64,000 bases of DNA from M3007 sp964630705 (GTDB taxonomy: Bacteria > Bacteroidota > Bacteroidia > Chitinophagales > Saprospiraceae): positions 1 through 64,000 of the forward strand of contig CAZVZH010000002.1 in the NCBI GenBank assembly GCA_964630705.1, read 5' to 3'. Position 1 is the stretch's first letter; every line of letters starts with the position of its first letter. This document shows, one piece after another, positions 1 through 10,300 of this stretch. The position numbers and the translations under genes are program-made. Under the pieces are notes generated by a model. That model was not told the DNA's origin. It saw only the letters and a list, made by a program, of their open reading frames with translations, and made no database searches.

Positions 1-10
1 ATTTCCCAGT

Positions 11-352
11 TTAAATAGCCGCCACACCCGACTCATCCCGAGCAAGCCAGGCCTTGTTTCCCCGAACAACGATGGGCCGTTCCAATATAATTGGATACGC
101 TGCCAGCGCTGCAATCCATTCTTCCTCGCTCAGGTTTTTCCCTTGAAAATGCTCCTTGAAAACCGATTCCTTGATGCGAATCAGCTCTAGCGGCTGCTTT
201 CCAAGCTGCTTTAAAAGTTCGCGGATTTGCGCGGCGTCGAGCGGTGTTTTCAAATATTCCACAACTTCGAAAGGCTGGCCACCGGCTTCCAGGGCCTGGA
301 GCGCGCAGCGGCTTTTCCCGCAGCGGTTGTTGTGATAAATTATGGTTTTCAT
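11..352 (-). CDS. arsC: ArsC/Spx-family arsenate reductase-like protein
   Basis: A 113-residue thioredoxin-fold protein of the ArsC/YffB family, cytoplasmic, which in characterised members reduces arsenate to arsenite with glutathione/glutaredoxin. The sequence shows the family N-terminus with Cys11 in YHNNRCGKSR, Arg59 in LIRIKE, and the late ERPIVV motif with Arg92; these match the catalytic Cys and substrate-binding Arg positions of ArsC. Length is normal for the family. The frame stays open upstream, but the ATG at 352 begins the conserved MKTIIYHN strand, and a longer start would run into the next gene. It lies 22 bases after the amidohydrolase gene on the same strand, so they may be co-transcribed. 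No ars regulator or arsenite pump is nearby, so arsenic as substrate is not proven; YffB-like roles remain possible. Confidence 0.85.
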   Translation of the reverse strand: MKTIIYHNNRCGKSRCALQALEAGGQPFEVVEYLKTPLDAAQIRELLKQLGKQPLELIRIKESVFKEHFQGKNLSEEEWIAALAAYPIILERPIVVRGNKAWLARDESGVAAI

Positions 353-374
353 ATTCGAATCGGTTGGATCAGCA

Positions 375-3300
375 TCAGTGGCCGCAAACGCATTTTGCCT
401 CCTGGCAGCTGTGGTGGATGCCTGCTCCGTTGATCTGGCTGCCGGGCAGTTCAAACCAGAACGCATCGCAAGGGCGCTGATAATTTCCAATTTCATTCAA
501 AGTGGCCGCGTCGTACAAGCGCCCGTTGACCATTACGAAGCGGATATGTTCGCTGTTTTGAATGTTCTCCAGCGGATTTTTGTCCAGAACGATCAGGTCG
601 GCAAGTTTGCCTGGCGCCAGCGAGCCAATCTCTTTATCCATGCCGAGGTAGCGCGCGCCGTTGATAGTGGCGCATTTCAGCGCTTGCAGGTTCGTCATGC
701 CGCCCTGGGCCAGCATCCAGAGTTCCCAATGCGCGCCTAAGCCCTGGAGTTGTCCGTGCGAGCCCAGGTTGATGTTGATGCCGGCGTCCTGCATTTTTTT
801 CAGTTGCCGGCTTACCTGGATGTAGCCGTTTTCATATTCCTCCTCCGGGATCATTTCCCGGTGCCGGGCGCGGCCGTCCAGAATGTGCTGTGGGGTAAAC
901 TTGCGCAAGCGCGGGTGCTTCCACACATCGCTTTTTTGGTACCAGTAATACTCGCCGCTGACAGCGCCGTAGCAAACGATCAGCGTGGGGGTGTTGTGTG
1001 CGCGGGTTTTGCTCCACATTTGCAGCACATCGTCGTAAAGGGTCGCCACCGGAAGGTTGTGCTCCACGCCGGTGTGCCCATCCGCTACCTGGCTGAGGTT
1101 GTGGTAGAAAAACGAGCCGCCTTCCGGCACCACTTCCATGTTCAGTTCCCGGGCGGCGGCAATCACCTGCTGCCGCTGTTCGCGCCGGGGTTGGTTGTAA
1201 CTTTTTACTGAAAAAGCGCCCCAGGCCTTGGTGCGGCGCAAGGTGCTGCGCGCATCGTCGAGGCTATTGATCGGGGCTTTGAAATCGCCATCGGCGCCGT
1301 ACAAAATGGTGCCGGTGCTGAACAAGCGCGGACCAACCATGCGTCCCGAGCGCAGCATCTCGGCATTGGAAAACGCCATTTCAGAATTTACCGAAGGGTC
1401 GTGCATGGTGGTGACCCCAAAAGCGAGATTAGCGTAATATTCCCATTGTTTTTGCGGATTCAGCCCGAAGCGAAAATTGCCGGAGTGCGCGTGTACGTCG
1501 ACCAGCCCGGGCAGGATGGTTTTCCCTTTGCAGTTGATCACTTTCGCGCCGCCGCCACCCGGTGCGCGGTATCGGCGGCGGTAGTCGGCAGCCGAACCGA
1601 CAAACTCAATTTTATTCCGGTTGACCACCAGCACGCCGTTTTCAATCACCTGCTCGCCTTCCATGGTAATCAGCCGCGCATTTTCAAAAACCAAACTGCC
1701 CTCGGGCAAGTCGGCTTCGAGTTGAAGCCCGATTTTCAAACCTTGTTCCGGCAACGGCGGCAAGCTATCGGTCGCGCCGGGCAGAAAGCTGAAACGTTGC
1801 GTGAGGTCGAGCGTAAAATACTCCTCGCCCAGGGTATAGTGCACCTTTTTGCTGTCGCTGCTCCAGTGCAGGTTGTAGCCGGCATCCCGCGAAATGGGAC
1901 TGACGGGTATGGCTTTGGTATCGGCGCTCAGGTCGATGGTCTGGCCGGACCTGGGCATGGCGCACACGTAGGCTTTGTGCAATTCAGTGAAGGCGAGCCA
2001 GCGGCCGTCGGGCGAGGGCGCCCATTGGTTCACGTATTTACTTTTAAACAGTTCGCGCCGGTCCTGTCCGTTCAGGTCGAAAGCAACCAGTTTTTTATCC
2101 AGGCCGCCGAACAGGTAGCCCCCGGTGCTGACCAGCAAGCGCTGGTTGTCGGCGCTGAAACGGGGGCGTTCGCCCTGGTCGGTTACGAAGTGGCTGCGGT
2201 TCCAAACGCCGGCTGTTTGTTCTGAAAAATCCAGGTAAAAAATGCCGGTTTTTTCCGCTTGGGAAACGCCTAGTTCGTCGTCGCCTTCCTGAATTTGAAA
2301 GGCCAGCATTTTCCCATCGGATGAAAACTGCGGGCTGCGGAAAATACCGCCGCTGACGGGCACTTGTTCGGGCCGGCCGCCGTTCAGCCCGACTTTCCAC
2401 AGACCGCCGCCCAGCAGGTCGTTCCAGCCGACAAACACCAGGCTTTGGCCATCGGGCGCGAAGCAAGGTTCGAATTCCAGGAGCGCTGGTTTTTCCACCT
2501 GTTTATCTCCAAAGCGGCAAAGGCCGTAGTCCGTTGATACGAGCAATTCGGGTTGGCCGTCGGGCAGCGATTTTTTGTACAGTTTGCCGGCGGCGTTGAA
2601 CACCAGGGTTTTGCCGTCGGGACTGGTGACGGCCTGGCGAATCGCCCGGGCGGTGAAAGTTTTTTCAAAAACCGGGTTTTCAAAACGCAGGGTTTCGGCC
2701 AGCCGGGCATTTACGGTGCATCGAAACGGAATGTCGTCTACCGTTGCAAGAGTCAGCGGCGCAGTGGAAGCCTTCAACTTTTCCGGATTGAATTGCAGGC
2801 GTTTGATTTTCCCGCCGGCCCAGATCACCAGGCCTTTCGTTTTTTCCGAACCGGGCAGCCAGGCAAAGCCGGGGTAACAGCCAAAAATCGTCCAGGCTTC
2901 CTGCTGGTCTTTGTCGAGCCGGTCGTACAGCGGGTACTCCAGCCCGCTGCGCAGTTCGAGCACGAACAACGTCGTGCGGGTGTCCACCCGGCGCACGAAG
3001 GCCAGCCAGTTGCCGTCGGGGCTGATCTGAGGCCGGCAAGCGCCGCCTGAGCCGCCAGTTACGTTTTCCAGGGTTCCTTCTTGCTGGTCGTAGCGGCGGA
3101 TGGCAAAAATTTGTTTGAGCGGGTCTTTGTTGTACTGGAAAAACCCGCCGCCGTACATGTCTTCGCTAAAATACACGTAGCGGCCGTCGGGGCTGACCGA
3201 GGGTTCGTTCACGTCCTGCTGGTCGTTTTTCCGTTTGGTCAGCTGTAAGCCTTCGCCGCCGGAAAGGTGGTACATCCAAATCTCACCCGCGCCAAGCGAG

Positions 3301-3764
3301 CGGGTACTGGTGAAGTGTTTCCGGGCTACAAAATACTGTCCGTCGGGCATCCAGCAAGGGTTGTTGAGCAGCCGGAAGTTCTCCTTGGTCACTTGTCGCG
3401 CGGCGCTGCCGTCGGCTTGCATCACCCAAATATTGTCGCCGCCGCCGGCATCGCTGGTGAATAAAATCTGGCTGCCGTCGGGTGAAAAACGCGGTTGCAC
3501 TTCCCAGGCCAGGCCCTGCCGGATGCAGCGGGCTTCGCCGCCGCTGATGGGCAAGGTGAAAATGTCGCCGAGGAGATCGAACACAAGCGTTTGTCCGTCA
3601 GCGCTCACGTCCAGGTTCATCCAGGTGCCTTCATTCAGGGTAAAACGGTGTTCGGTATAGGGTATGCTTTCCGGTGCGGACACGTCCCATTTTTTCTTAT
3701 CTGCTTGGGAAAATGCGCCCGAAGTAGCCGCCAACAGGCAGCAGGCGGTCAGTAATTTTTGCAT
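375..3764 (-). CDS. TolB-propeller amidohydrolase, exported
   Basis: A 1129-residue exported protein. Residues 1 to about 20 form a signal peptide (LLTACCLLAATSGAFSQA). Roughly residues 40-650 carry repeated TolB/WD40-like blades with the recurrent pattern of SPDG, LVF and WLPG motifs. The C-terminal part, from about 700, is an amidohydrolase with the metal-binding His758-x-His760 pair in GLVDVHAHSG, and ends with the usual GSLAPGKLADLIVLDKNP segment. The same two-domain layout is common in Bacteroidota and is usually assigned to imidazolonepropionase-like or dipeptidase-like hydrolases; the substrate cannot be read from sequence. The last 17 residues are unusual, rich in His and Cys (HHSC, KCVCGH), and look like an extra metal-binding tail. 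It is followed at 22 bases by the ArsC-like gene. Confidence 0.88.
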   Translation of the reverse strand: MQKLLTACCLLAATSGAFSQADKKKWDVSAPESIPYTEHRFTLNEGTWMNLDVSADGQTLVFDLLGDIFTLPISGGEARCIRQGLAWEVQPRFSPDGSQILFTSDAGGGDNIWVMQADGSAARQVTKENFRLLNNPCWMPDGQYFVARKHFTSTRSLGAGEIWMYHLSGGEGLQLTKRKNDQQDVNEPSVSPDGRYVYFSEDMYGGGFFQYNKDPLKQIFAIRRYDQQEGTLENVTGGSGGACRPQISPDGNWLAFVRRVDTRTTLFVLELRSGLEYPLYDRLDKDQQEAWTIFGCYPGFAWLPGSEKTKGLVIWAGGKIKRLQFNPEKLKASTAPLTLATVDDIPFRCTVNARLAETLRFENPVFEKTFTARAIRQAVTSPDGKTLVFNAAGKLYKKSLPDGQPELLVSTDYGLCRFGDKQVEKPALLEFEPCFAPDGQSLVFVGWNDLLGGGLWKVGLNGGRPEQVPVSGGIFRSPQFSSDGKMLAFQIQEGDDELGVSQAEKTGIFYLDFSEQTAGVWNRSHFVTDQGERPRFSADNQRLLVSTGGYLFGGLDKKLVAFDLNGQDRRELFKSKYVNQWAPSPDGRWLAFTELHKAYVCAMPRSGQTIDLSADTKAIPVSPISRDAGYNLHWSSDSKKVHYTLGEEYFTLDLTQRFSFLPGATDSLPPLPEQGLKIGLQLEADLPEGSLVFENARLITMEGEQVIENGVLVVNRNKIEFVGSAADYRRRYRAPGGGGAKVINCKGKTILPGLVDVHAHSGNFRFGLNPQKQWEYYANLAFGVTTMHDPSVNSEMAFSNAEMLRSGRMVGPRLFSTGTILYGADGDFKAPINSLDDARSTLRRTKAWGAFSVKSYNQPRREQRQQVIAAARELNMEVVPEGGSFFYHNLSQVADGHTGVEHNLPVATLYDDVLQMWSKTRAHNTPTLIVCYGAVSGEYYWYQKSDVWKHPRLRKFTPQHILDGRARHREMIPEEEYENGYIQVSRQLKKMQDAGININLGSHGQLQGLGAHWELWMLAQGGMTNLQALKCATINGARYLGMDKEIGSLAPGKLADLIVLDKNPLENIQNSEHIRFVMVNGRLYDAATLNEIGNYQRPCDAFWFELPGSQINGAGIHHSCQEAKCVCGH

Positions 3765-3795
3765 GGTCGTTGAATTTGGGGCATAATTACAAAAA

Positions 3796-4230
3796 CTACC
3801 CGACTTGCCCCCGGTAGGCCATAATTTGGGCCAGGGCCAAAAAGAAAAACACGGCGCCGGTGAGCACGATCGGCGGTAAAAAGGTAAAAACAGCCATCAC
3901 GGCGAAGCAAATGCCGAACACCAACAGGTTGATCCACAGGGCGCCGGTCACGAAAGCGCGGCTGGTGGCATGACGCAGCAAATGCCAGTTGAGGAGTCCG
4001 CCGAACAGGTACAACAGGGAAAAACAAGCGCTGAGAGCGATCATCAGTTCTTCCATTGACACGCTGGAGCCGGCGAGGTCTTGCCGGTAGTTGCGCATCA
4101 GGTCGATCAGCGTTTTTTCCGTTTCGTTTTTCGCTACCGGATCGTTGAAAAAACTCAGGCTGTGGATGGCGGCAGTCATCCACTGCAGAACGATAGCCGT
4201 TTTGAACCAGATTTTAAAATTGCTCAGCAT
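3796..4230 (-). CDS. Small integral membrane protein, unknown function
   Basis: A 144-residue protein that I do not recognise beyond a generic family of four-helix membrane proteins. Hydrophobic segments lie at about residues 8-26, 66-86, 92-112 and 115-137, separated by a soluble stretch (about 30-62) rich in Asp, Glu and Asn. There is no signal peptide cleavage site and no catalytic motif. The ATG at 4230 is the start that best matches the first membrane segment. It lies 31 bases upstream of the amidohydrolase gene on the same strand and could be its operon partner. A large palindrome separates it from the adhesin gene. Confidence 0.7.
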   Translation of the reverse strand: MLSNFKIWFKTAIVLQWMTAAIHSLSFFNDPVAKNETEKTLIDLMRNYRQDLAGSSVSMEELMIALSACFSLLYLFGGLLNWHLLRHATSRAFVTGALWINLLVFGICFAVMAVFTFLPPIVLTGAVFFFLALAQIMAYRGQVG

Positions 4231-4256
4231 GGTTTTGATTTTTTTGAAAACATAAA

Positions 4257-4361
4257 TCCGCGGTATCCGCTTAAATCCGGGTCATCTGCGCTCCAATTCA
4301 TCTAAGCCAGTGGATCAGGATAGGAGCGCGGATGACGCAGATTAGGGCGGATAGCAGCGGA
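4257..4361. repeat. Long imperfect palindrome (arms 38 and 39 nt)
   Basis: The arm at 4257-4294 is largely the reverse complement of 4323-4361, with a 28-nt loop at 4295-4322. Each arm is built from ATCCGC-type sub-repeats (TCATCTGCGCTCC against GGAGCGCGGATGA at the loop end). It starts 9 nt below the adhesin stop codon and could fold as a large hairpin ending that transcript. The look is that of a dispersed palindromic repeat rather than a simple terminator. No target-site duplication is visible at its ends. Confidence 0.7.
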
Positions 4362-4370
4362 ATGCTTCGA

Positions 4371-7300
4371 TTAATCGACGATGGTTACATCCCCTTTCAT
4401 CACAATTTTTTGCCCGCTGGCCAATTCCACTTCCGCCCACCACACAAATACGGCGGGGTTCATAGGCTGGCCCCGGAAGCGCCCGTTCCAGCCATACTTC
4501 TCATCGTTGGGCTGAATGTTTTCCTTGCGGAACACCTGGTTGCCCCAGCGGTCATAAATCTGCAAAGAGTTGATTTTGTTGACCGTGTTGGGTGCGGCAA
4601 AAATCAGGAACACGTCGTTTTTCCCGTCTTCGCGGTTCGGACTGATGGCGTTGGGCGCCCAGATGTGCGGATCGTCGACCCGGACAATGACGGTTGCCCG
4701 GTCTTCGCAACCTTCCAGGTTAATCACCCGCACCTCGAATTGGGTGGTGGTAAACGGCCGTGCTACCACCACGTTGGGTTTGTTAGTTGGCGTCAGGAAT
4801 TCCAGGGGCGACCAAATGATGGTGTCTACCTGGTAGATCGGAATGTTGAGCGTAGCCGTAAGGGTGGCCGATTCTCCGTAGGCCAGTGAAATATCCGGAT
4901 TTAGTCCTACCGCCGGCTCAACCGGCACCGGGAACGTCAGGTTTTCCGAGTACTCACATCCGTTGGCATCCTGGATGACCAATTGGTATTGGCCCGGGTT
5001 GAGGTTCTGAAAATCGTTGACCGTCAGGAAGGTGTTCCCGCCGTCGATGGAATACAGGTAGGGACTGTCGCCGCCCAACACTTCCACAAAACGGATCGTG
5101 CCTTTTTTGCCGCCGCAGCCCGGCGGGTCGGTGAACAAGTTGAGGTCGGTGGGATAGTTCGTGTTTTCCGTCACCAGAACGGCGTCGGTAGCCGTACAAC
5201 CCGTTTGAGTATTGGTCACCAGCAGGGTGTAGGTGCCTGGCGCGTCGACCTGAGGCGCGACGGCATTGGGCGACGACAAAATGTTTCCATCCGTTGTCGA
5301 CCACAAGTAAATGAATTGTGGTCCGTTCGACGAGCCGTTGGCGTTTAACAATCCTGCTTCCACCGAGCAGGTAAGTTCGAAACCTGTACCGGCCTCGGCC
5401 GTGGGCGGCTGTATGTTTTGCGTAACCGTGGTAGTCGCGCTGGAGGTACAACCGTTTTGATTGTTGACTATCGACAACTGGTAGCTGCCCGGCAGGTTGA
5501 CCACTGGCTGCAAACTATTGGCCCCGGAAACGATCCCCGGCCCATTCCAGGAATAGCTGTACTGCGGTCCCTGCGCGCTGGCCGTAGCGTTTACCGGCAC
5601 CTGGCTGACCACGCAGCTAAGCAGGCCCGGATGGGCGATACCAATAGCCGGAGCTTGGGTATCGGTAGGTACCAGTACCTGGTCGGTATTGGTACAGCCG
5701 TTGTACAGGTCATGGACGACCAGGGTGTACGTTCCCCCGGTATTCACCATTGGGCTGGCGGTATTGGCCCCGGAAAGGATATTTCCATTCACCGTCGACC
5801 AGGCATAGCCGATTCCCAGTGCGCCGCCCGTTCCCAAGCCATTCAGCGAAAGTTGGGTGATGGCGCAAGTTAGCGTACCGGCTGTTCCGGCTTCGGCTGT
5901 CGGTGGCGTGATGTTTTGGCTAACGGTCACTGTTTGGGTTTCGGAACAGCCGTTAGCGCTGTTGGTCACTTTTAGGGTATAACTGCCGGGTTGGCTGACG
6001 ACCGGCGACAAGCCCGCGGCTCCGCTTTGTATCGCCCCGTCGGGGGTGCTCCACTGGTAACTGAAATTGGCGCCCACGCTACTGCCGGCCCCGCTCAGCG
6101 TAAGTTGCGGCACATTGCAGGTGAGCTCGCCCGGCGTGCTGGCGGCGGCAACCGGCGCATTGGCGTCTTGCAGAATTTGCACACTGGCTGTTGTCGTGCA
6201 GCCGTTCGACAGGTTGGTCACCACTAACGTGTACAAACCCGGGGCGCCGATGGTCGGTTGCAGGGTGGTATCGCCCGACAGGATTTGTCCGTTGGCCGTA
6301 CTCCATTCATAGCTGAAAACCGGCCCAGTACTGCTTCCGGCCCCGTTCAGCTGAAGGCTGGGCGTCGTGCAGGTGAGCGTGGTGCTGTTTCCCGCGGCCG
6401 CCGTTGGGGCCTGGATATTTTGATTGACGGTGACCGAACTGGTCGATGTACACTTGTTATTGTTGTTCGTGACGGTCAGGATGTACAAGCCCGGCGCATT
6501 TACCGAAGGCAACAGCGTAGTTGCGCCAGCCGTGATATTGCCGCCATTTTGGGCAACCCATTGGTAGCTGAATTGCGCGCCGGCGCTGCTGCCGTTGCCA
6601 TTCAGCACGACGACCGGACTTGAACAAGTCAGCAATGGCGCTGCGGCCGTAGCCGCTGTGGGCAGGTTTACATTTTGTGAAATAGCGACCTGGTTGGTGG
6701 CGGTACAGAAATTGTCGAGGTTCGTCACCGTCAGCACGTACACGCCCGGGGCATTGACGACAGGGTTCAGGCTGTTCGCCCCGGAAAGAACATTGCCGTT
6801 GGCGGTAGTCCAGCCGTATTGAACATTGCTACCCACATTGCTAGCCGAGCCGTTGAGTGTGAGCGTTGTGTTGATGCAATTCAGCTCGGCGGTAGGACCT
6901 GCATTGGCCGTTGGCGGGGCTATATTTTGCGCAACCGTGGTGGACGCTGTGGTTGTGCATCCGTTGGCCGTGTTGGTGATCACCAGGTTGTACACCCCGG
7001 GTTTGTTCACCACCGGCGCCGGGCTGCTGCCGCCCGAGAGGATGTTGCCACCGACAGTTGTCCATTTGTAAGTAAACTGGGCGCCGGCACTGCTCCCGGC
7101 GGTGCTGAGCGTGGTTTGACTGACCAGGCAGTTGAGTACTGCCGGCGTGCCGATTTGTGCAATGGGTGGGACTACATCCACAACTACTGTGGTGGCATCT
7201 GTGGAGGTGCAGCCATTGCTGGGGTTGGTGACGAGCAGTGAATAAGTGCCGGCCGCATTCACCACCGGCGAAAGCGTGGTGTTGCCGCTGACAATATTGC

Positions 7301-10300
7301 CGCCGTTGGAAGCCGTCCATTGGTAAGTGAAATTGGGCCCGACGCTGGTGCCGGCGCCATTGAGGGTAATTTGGCTGGCTACACAAGTGAGGGCCATGCC
7401 CGGGCCGGCTTCTGCTTGCGGGGTATTTTGGTCCAATAAAATTTGAACCGAGGAGGAGGCTGTACATCCCGTTTGGGTGTTTGTTACCACCAACAGGTAA
7501 TTCCCCGAGCGGTCGATCTGCGGGTTGAGGCTGGTAGCGCCGGAAAGGATGTTTCCATTCACCGTACTCCACTGGTAGCTGTACGAACTGCCCTGGCTGG
7601 ACCCACTGCCGTTCAAGGTCAAAACCGGGTTGGAGCAAGACAAGACGGCCGGGCTTCCGGCGTTGGCCACTGGGGGCGTCAGGTTCTGTGCAACGTTGAC
7701 GCTGAACAGCGCCTCGCAGTTGTTGCTGCTGTTGAACACTGTCAGGGTATACTGCCCGGGCGCATTGACGGTCGGCGTGAGGGTGTTGGCTCCGGAAACA
7801 ATGTTTCCTCCAGTGGTTGTCCAGTTGTATTGAATGCCCGCGCCGCTGGTAGAGCCAGTTCCATTTAATTGAATTTGTGTTACCGTGCAGGTCAGCAAAC
7901 CGGGGGCCACCGCGATGGCTGTCGGCACGTTCGCGTCTTTGTTGACCGACACCGAAGCGGTAGCCGTGCAGCCGTTGATGGTATCGGTAACTAATAAGGT
8001 ATAATTCCCTGGAGCGTCTACTACCGGGCTAAGCGTGTTCGCCCCGGAGGCGATACTGCCGTTGGCTGTTGTCCAGAGGTAAACAAAAGCGGGTCCGGTG
8101 CTACCGCTGCCAGAAAGCGCAACCGTGGTAGCTGTGCAGGTGATGAGTCCGGGCGGGCCGGCATTGGCGTTGGGCAAGGCGGTGTTTTGTGAAATGTTGA
8201 CCTGACTGGTAGCCGTGCAGCCGTTGGTCGTATTGGTAACCAACAAACTGTAGGCGCCGGGCTGGTCGACCACCGGGATGAGCGTGGTAGCGCCGGAAAC
8301 GATGTTGCCGCCCGGGGAGCTGGTCCACTGGTAGGTAAATGGCGCGCCGGTACTCGATCCGTTGCCGTTCAGGCTCAGTTGAGTATTGATACAATTTAAC
8401 ACAGCTGTTGGGCCGGCAACCGCAGTGGGAGTAGCCACGTCGGCCGGAATCAGCACGCTGGAAGCGGCTGTACAGCCGTTGGTCGTATTGGTAATGAGCA
8501 GGTTGTATGCGCCAGGCTGATTGACGATCGGTGTCAGGGTGGCGCCGCCGGAAACAATGCCGGGTCCCGTCCAGGCGTAGATGAATTCGCTGCCCTGGCT
8601 GGAATTGGTTCCGTTGAGGCTCAGGCTGGTGACGAGGCAGTTCAGGGTGCTGGGCGGACCGGCGTTTGCCGTGGGCACGCTGGCGTCGGCGGTAACGGTG
8701 GTGGAAGCCGTTGCGGTACAGCCATTGGTCGAGTTCGTTACTATAAGGGTGTAATTACCCGTCGCACTGACTACCGGGTTGAGGGTCGTTTGTCCTGAAA
8801 CAATGTTCCCGGCGAGGGTAGTCCAGTTGTAGCTGAAACCCGGGCCGGCGCTGGAGCCGGTACCGTCGAGCGTCAAGGTCGTAACTGTACAGCTCAGCAC
8901 GCCGCCCAGCGCCACCGTGGCCGTTGGCAAAGCGGTGTTTTGATTTACGGTTACCGACGCGGCTGCCGTGCATCCGGTTTGGGTATTAATCACCGACAGT
9001 TCATAATTGCCAGGGGCGTTGACCACTGGCGTGAGGGTATTCGCTCCCGACACAATATTGCCGTTTTGGGTGGTCCACACATAATTATACTGGGAACCCT
9101 GGGAAGAGCCGTTGCCGTTCAGGCTGAGTTGCTGAGCGGTACAGGTCAGCGTTTGGGCAGGCCCGGCGTCTGCTGTGGGGAAGGTTTGCGCGCTGGTCAC
9201 CTGCACGGTTGTTTGGGCCGTGCAACCATTTTCCACATTATACACCGTCAGGACATAAGCGCCCACCTGGTTGACCGTCGGCGTCAGGGTAAGGTGGCCG
9301 CTGACAATGTTGCCGTTGGTCGTCGTCCATTCATAGAAAAACGGATACCCCGCGGAAGAGCCCTGGCCGTTGAGCGTGGTTTGTGGATTTTGGCAGGTGA
9401 TCGAAGCGGAAGGAATGGCGGTGGCCACTGGCGGCGTGAGGTCTTGAGTCACGGTGACTGATGCCGTCGCGGTGCAGGCATTGTCGGTATTTACCACCAC
9501 CAAATGGTAGGTGCCCACCTTGTCGACTTCCGGGTAGGGTGTGCCGTTGCCACTGATGATATTGCCGTTCGGAGTCGTCCAGTTGTAATCAAAATTATTG
9601 CCCTGAGAGGAACCGCCGGCATCGAGTTGAACGGTGCTGAAGGTACAGTTCAGTTGCTGTGCAGGCGCGATGTCTGCCGTTGGATAAATAATATTGTCGT
9701 CGATAAACACTTCGTCTTCATCTGTACAGCCGTTGGCGGTGTTCGTCACGATCAGGGTGTAAAAACCATAGGCGTTCACCACCGGGTTGAGCGTGTTGGC
9801 GCCGCTGACAATATTGCCGGGGTTGGCGACCCATTGGTAGCTAATGCCGTTGCCGGTGGAGGAGCCGCTGCCGCTGATTTGCAAGCTGGGGCTGGCGCAG
9901 GTCAGCTCGTCGTCGCTGCCGGCAAAAGCCAGGGGAGCGTTCTGGTCGGCCAAAATCGTGACCGAGCTCGAAGCCGTACAACCGTTGTTGAGGTTGGTTA
10001 CGGTCAGGGAGTAGTTGCCGGCTTGATCGACCACAGGGTTGAGCGTGTTTTCACCACTCACGATATTGCCGTTCGAGGTATACCATTCGTAAACAAAATT
10101 ATTCCCTTGCGAGCCGCTGCCATTCAGCGTCAGTTGGGCCTGGTTGCAATTGAGCGTGGCGCCCGGTCCGGCGTTGGCTTGCGGCGGATTCAAACTGGCG
10201 ATCACGATCACTGAGGCGGTGGCGGTGCAACCGCTTTGGGTGTCGGTGACGAGCAGGTTGTAGGTGCCGGCCTGGTTGACGGTCGGGTAGGGCGAGTTTT

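Noticed and set aside
1401..2225. 274-codon plus-strand frame across the amidohydrolase
   Set aside because: It lies within the better supported minus-strand gene and has no recognisable domain; it is explained by high G+C and codon bias.
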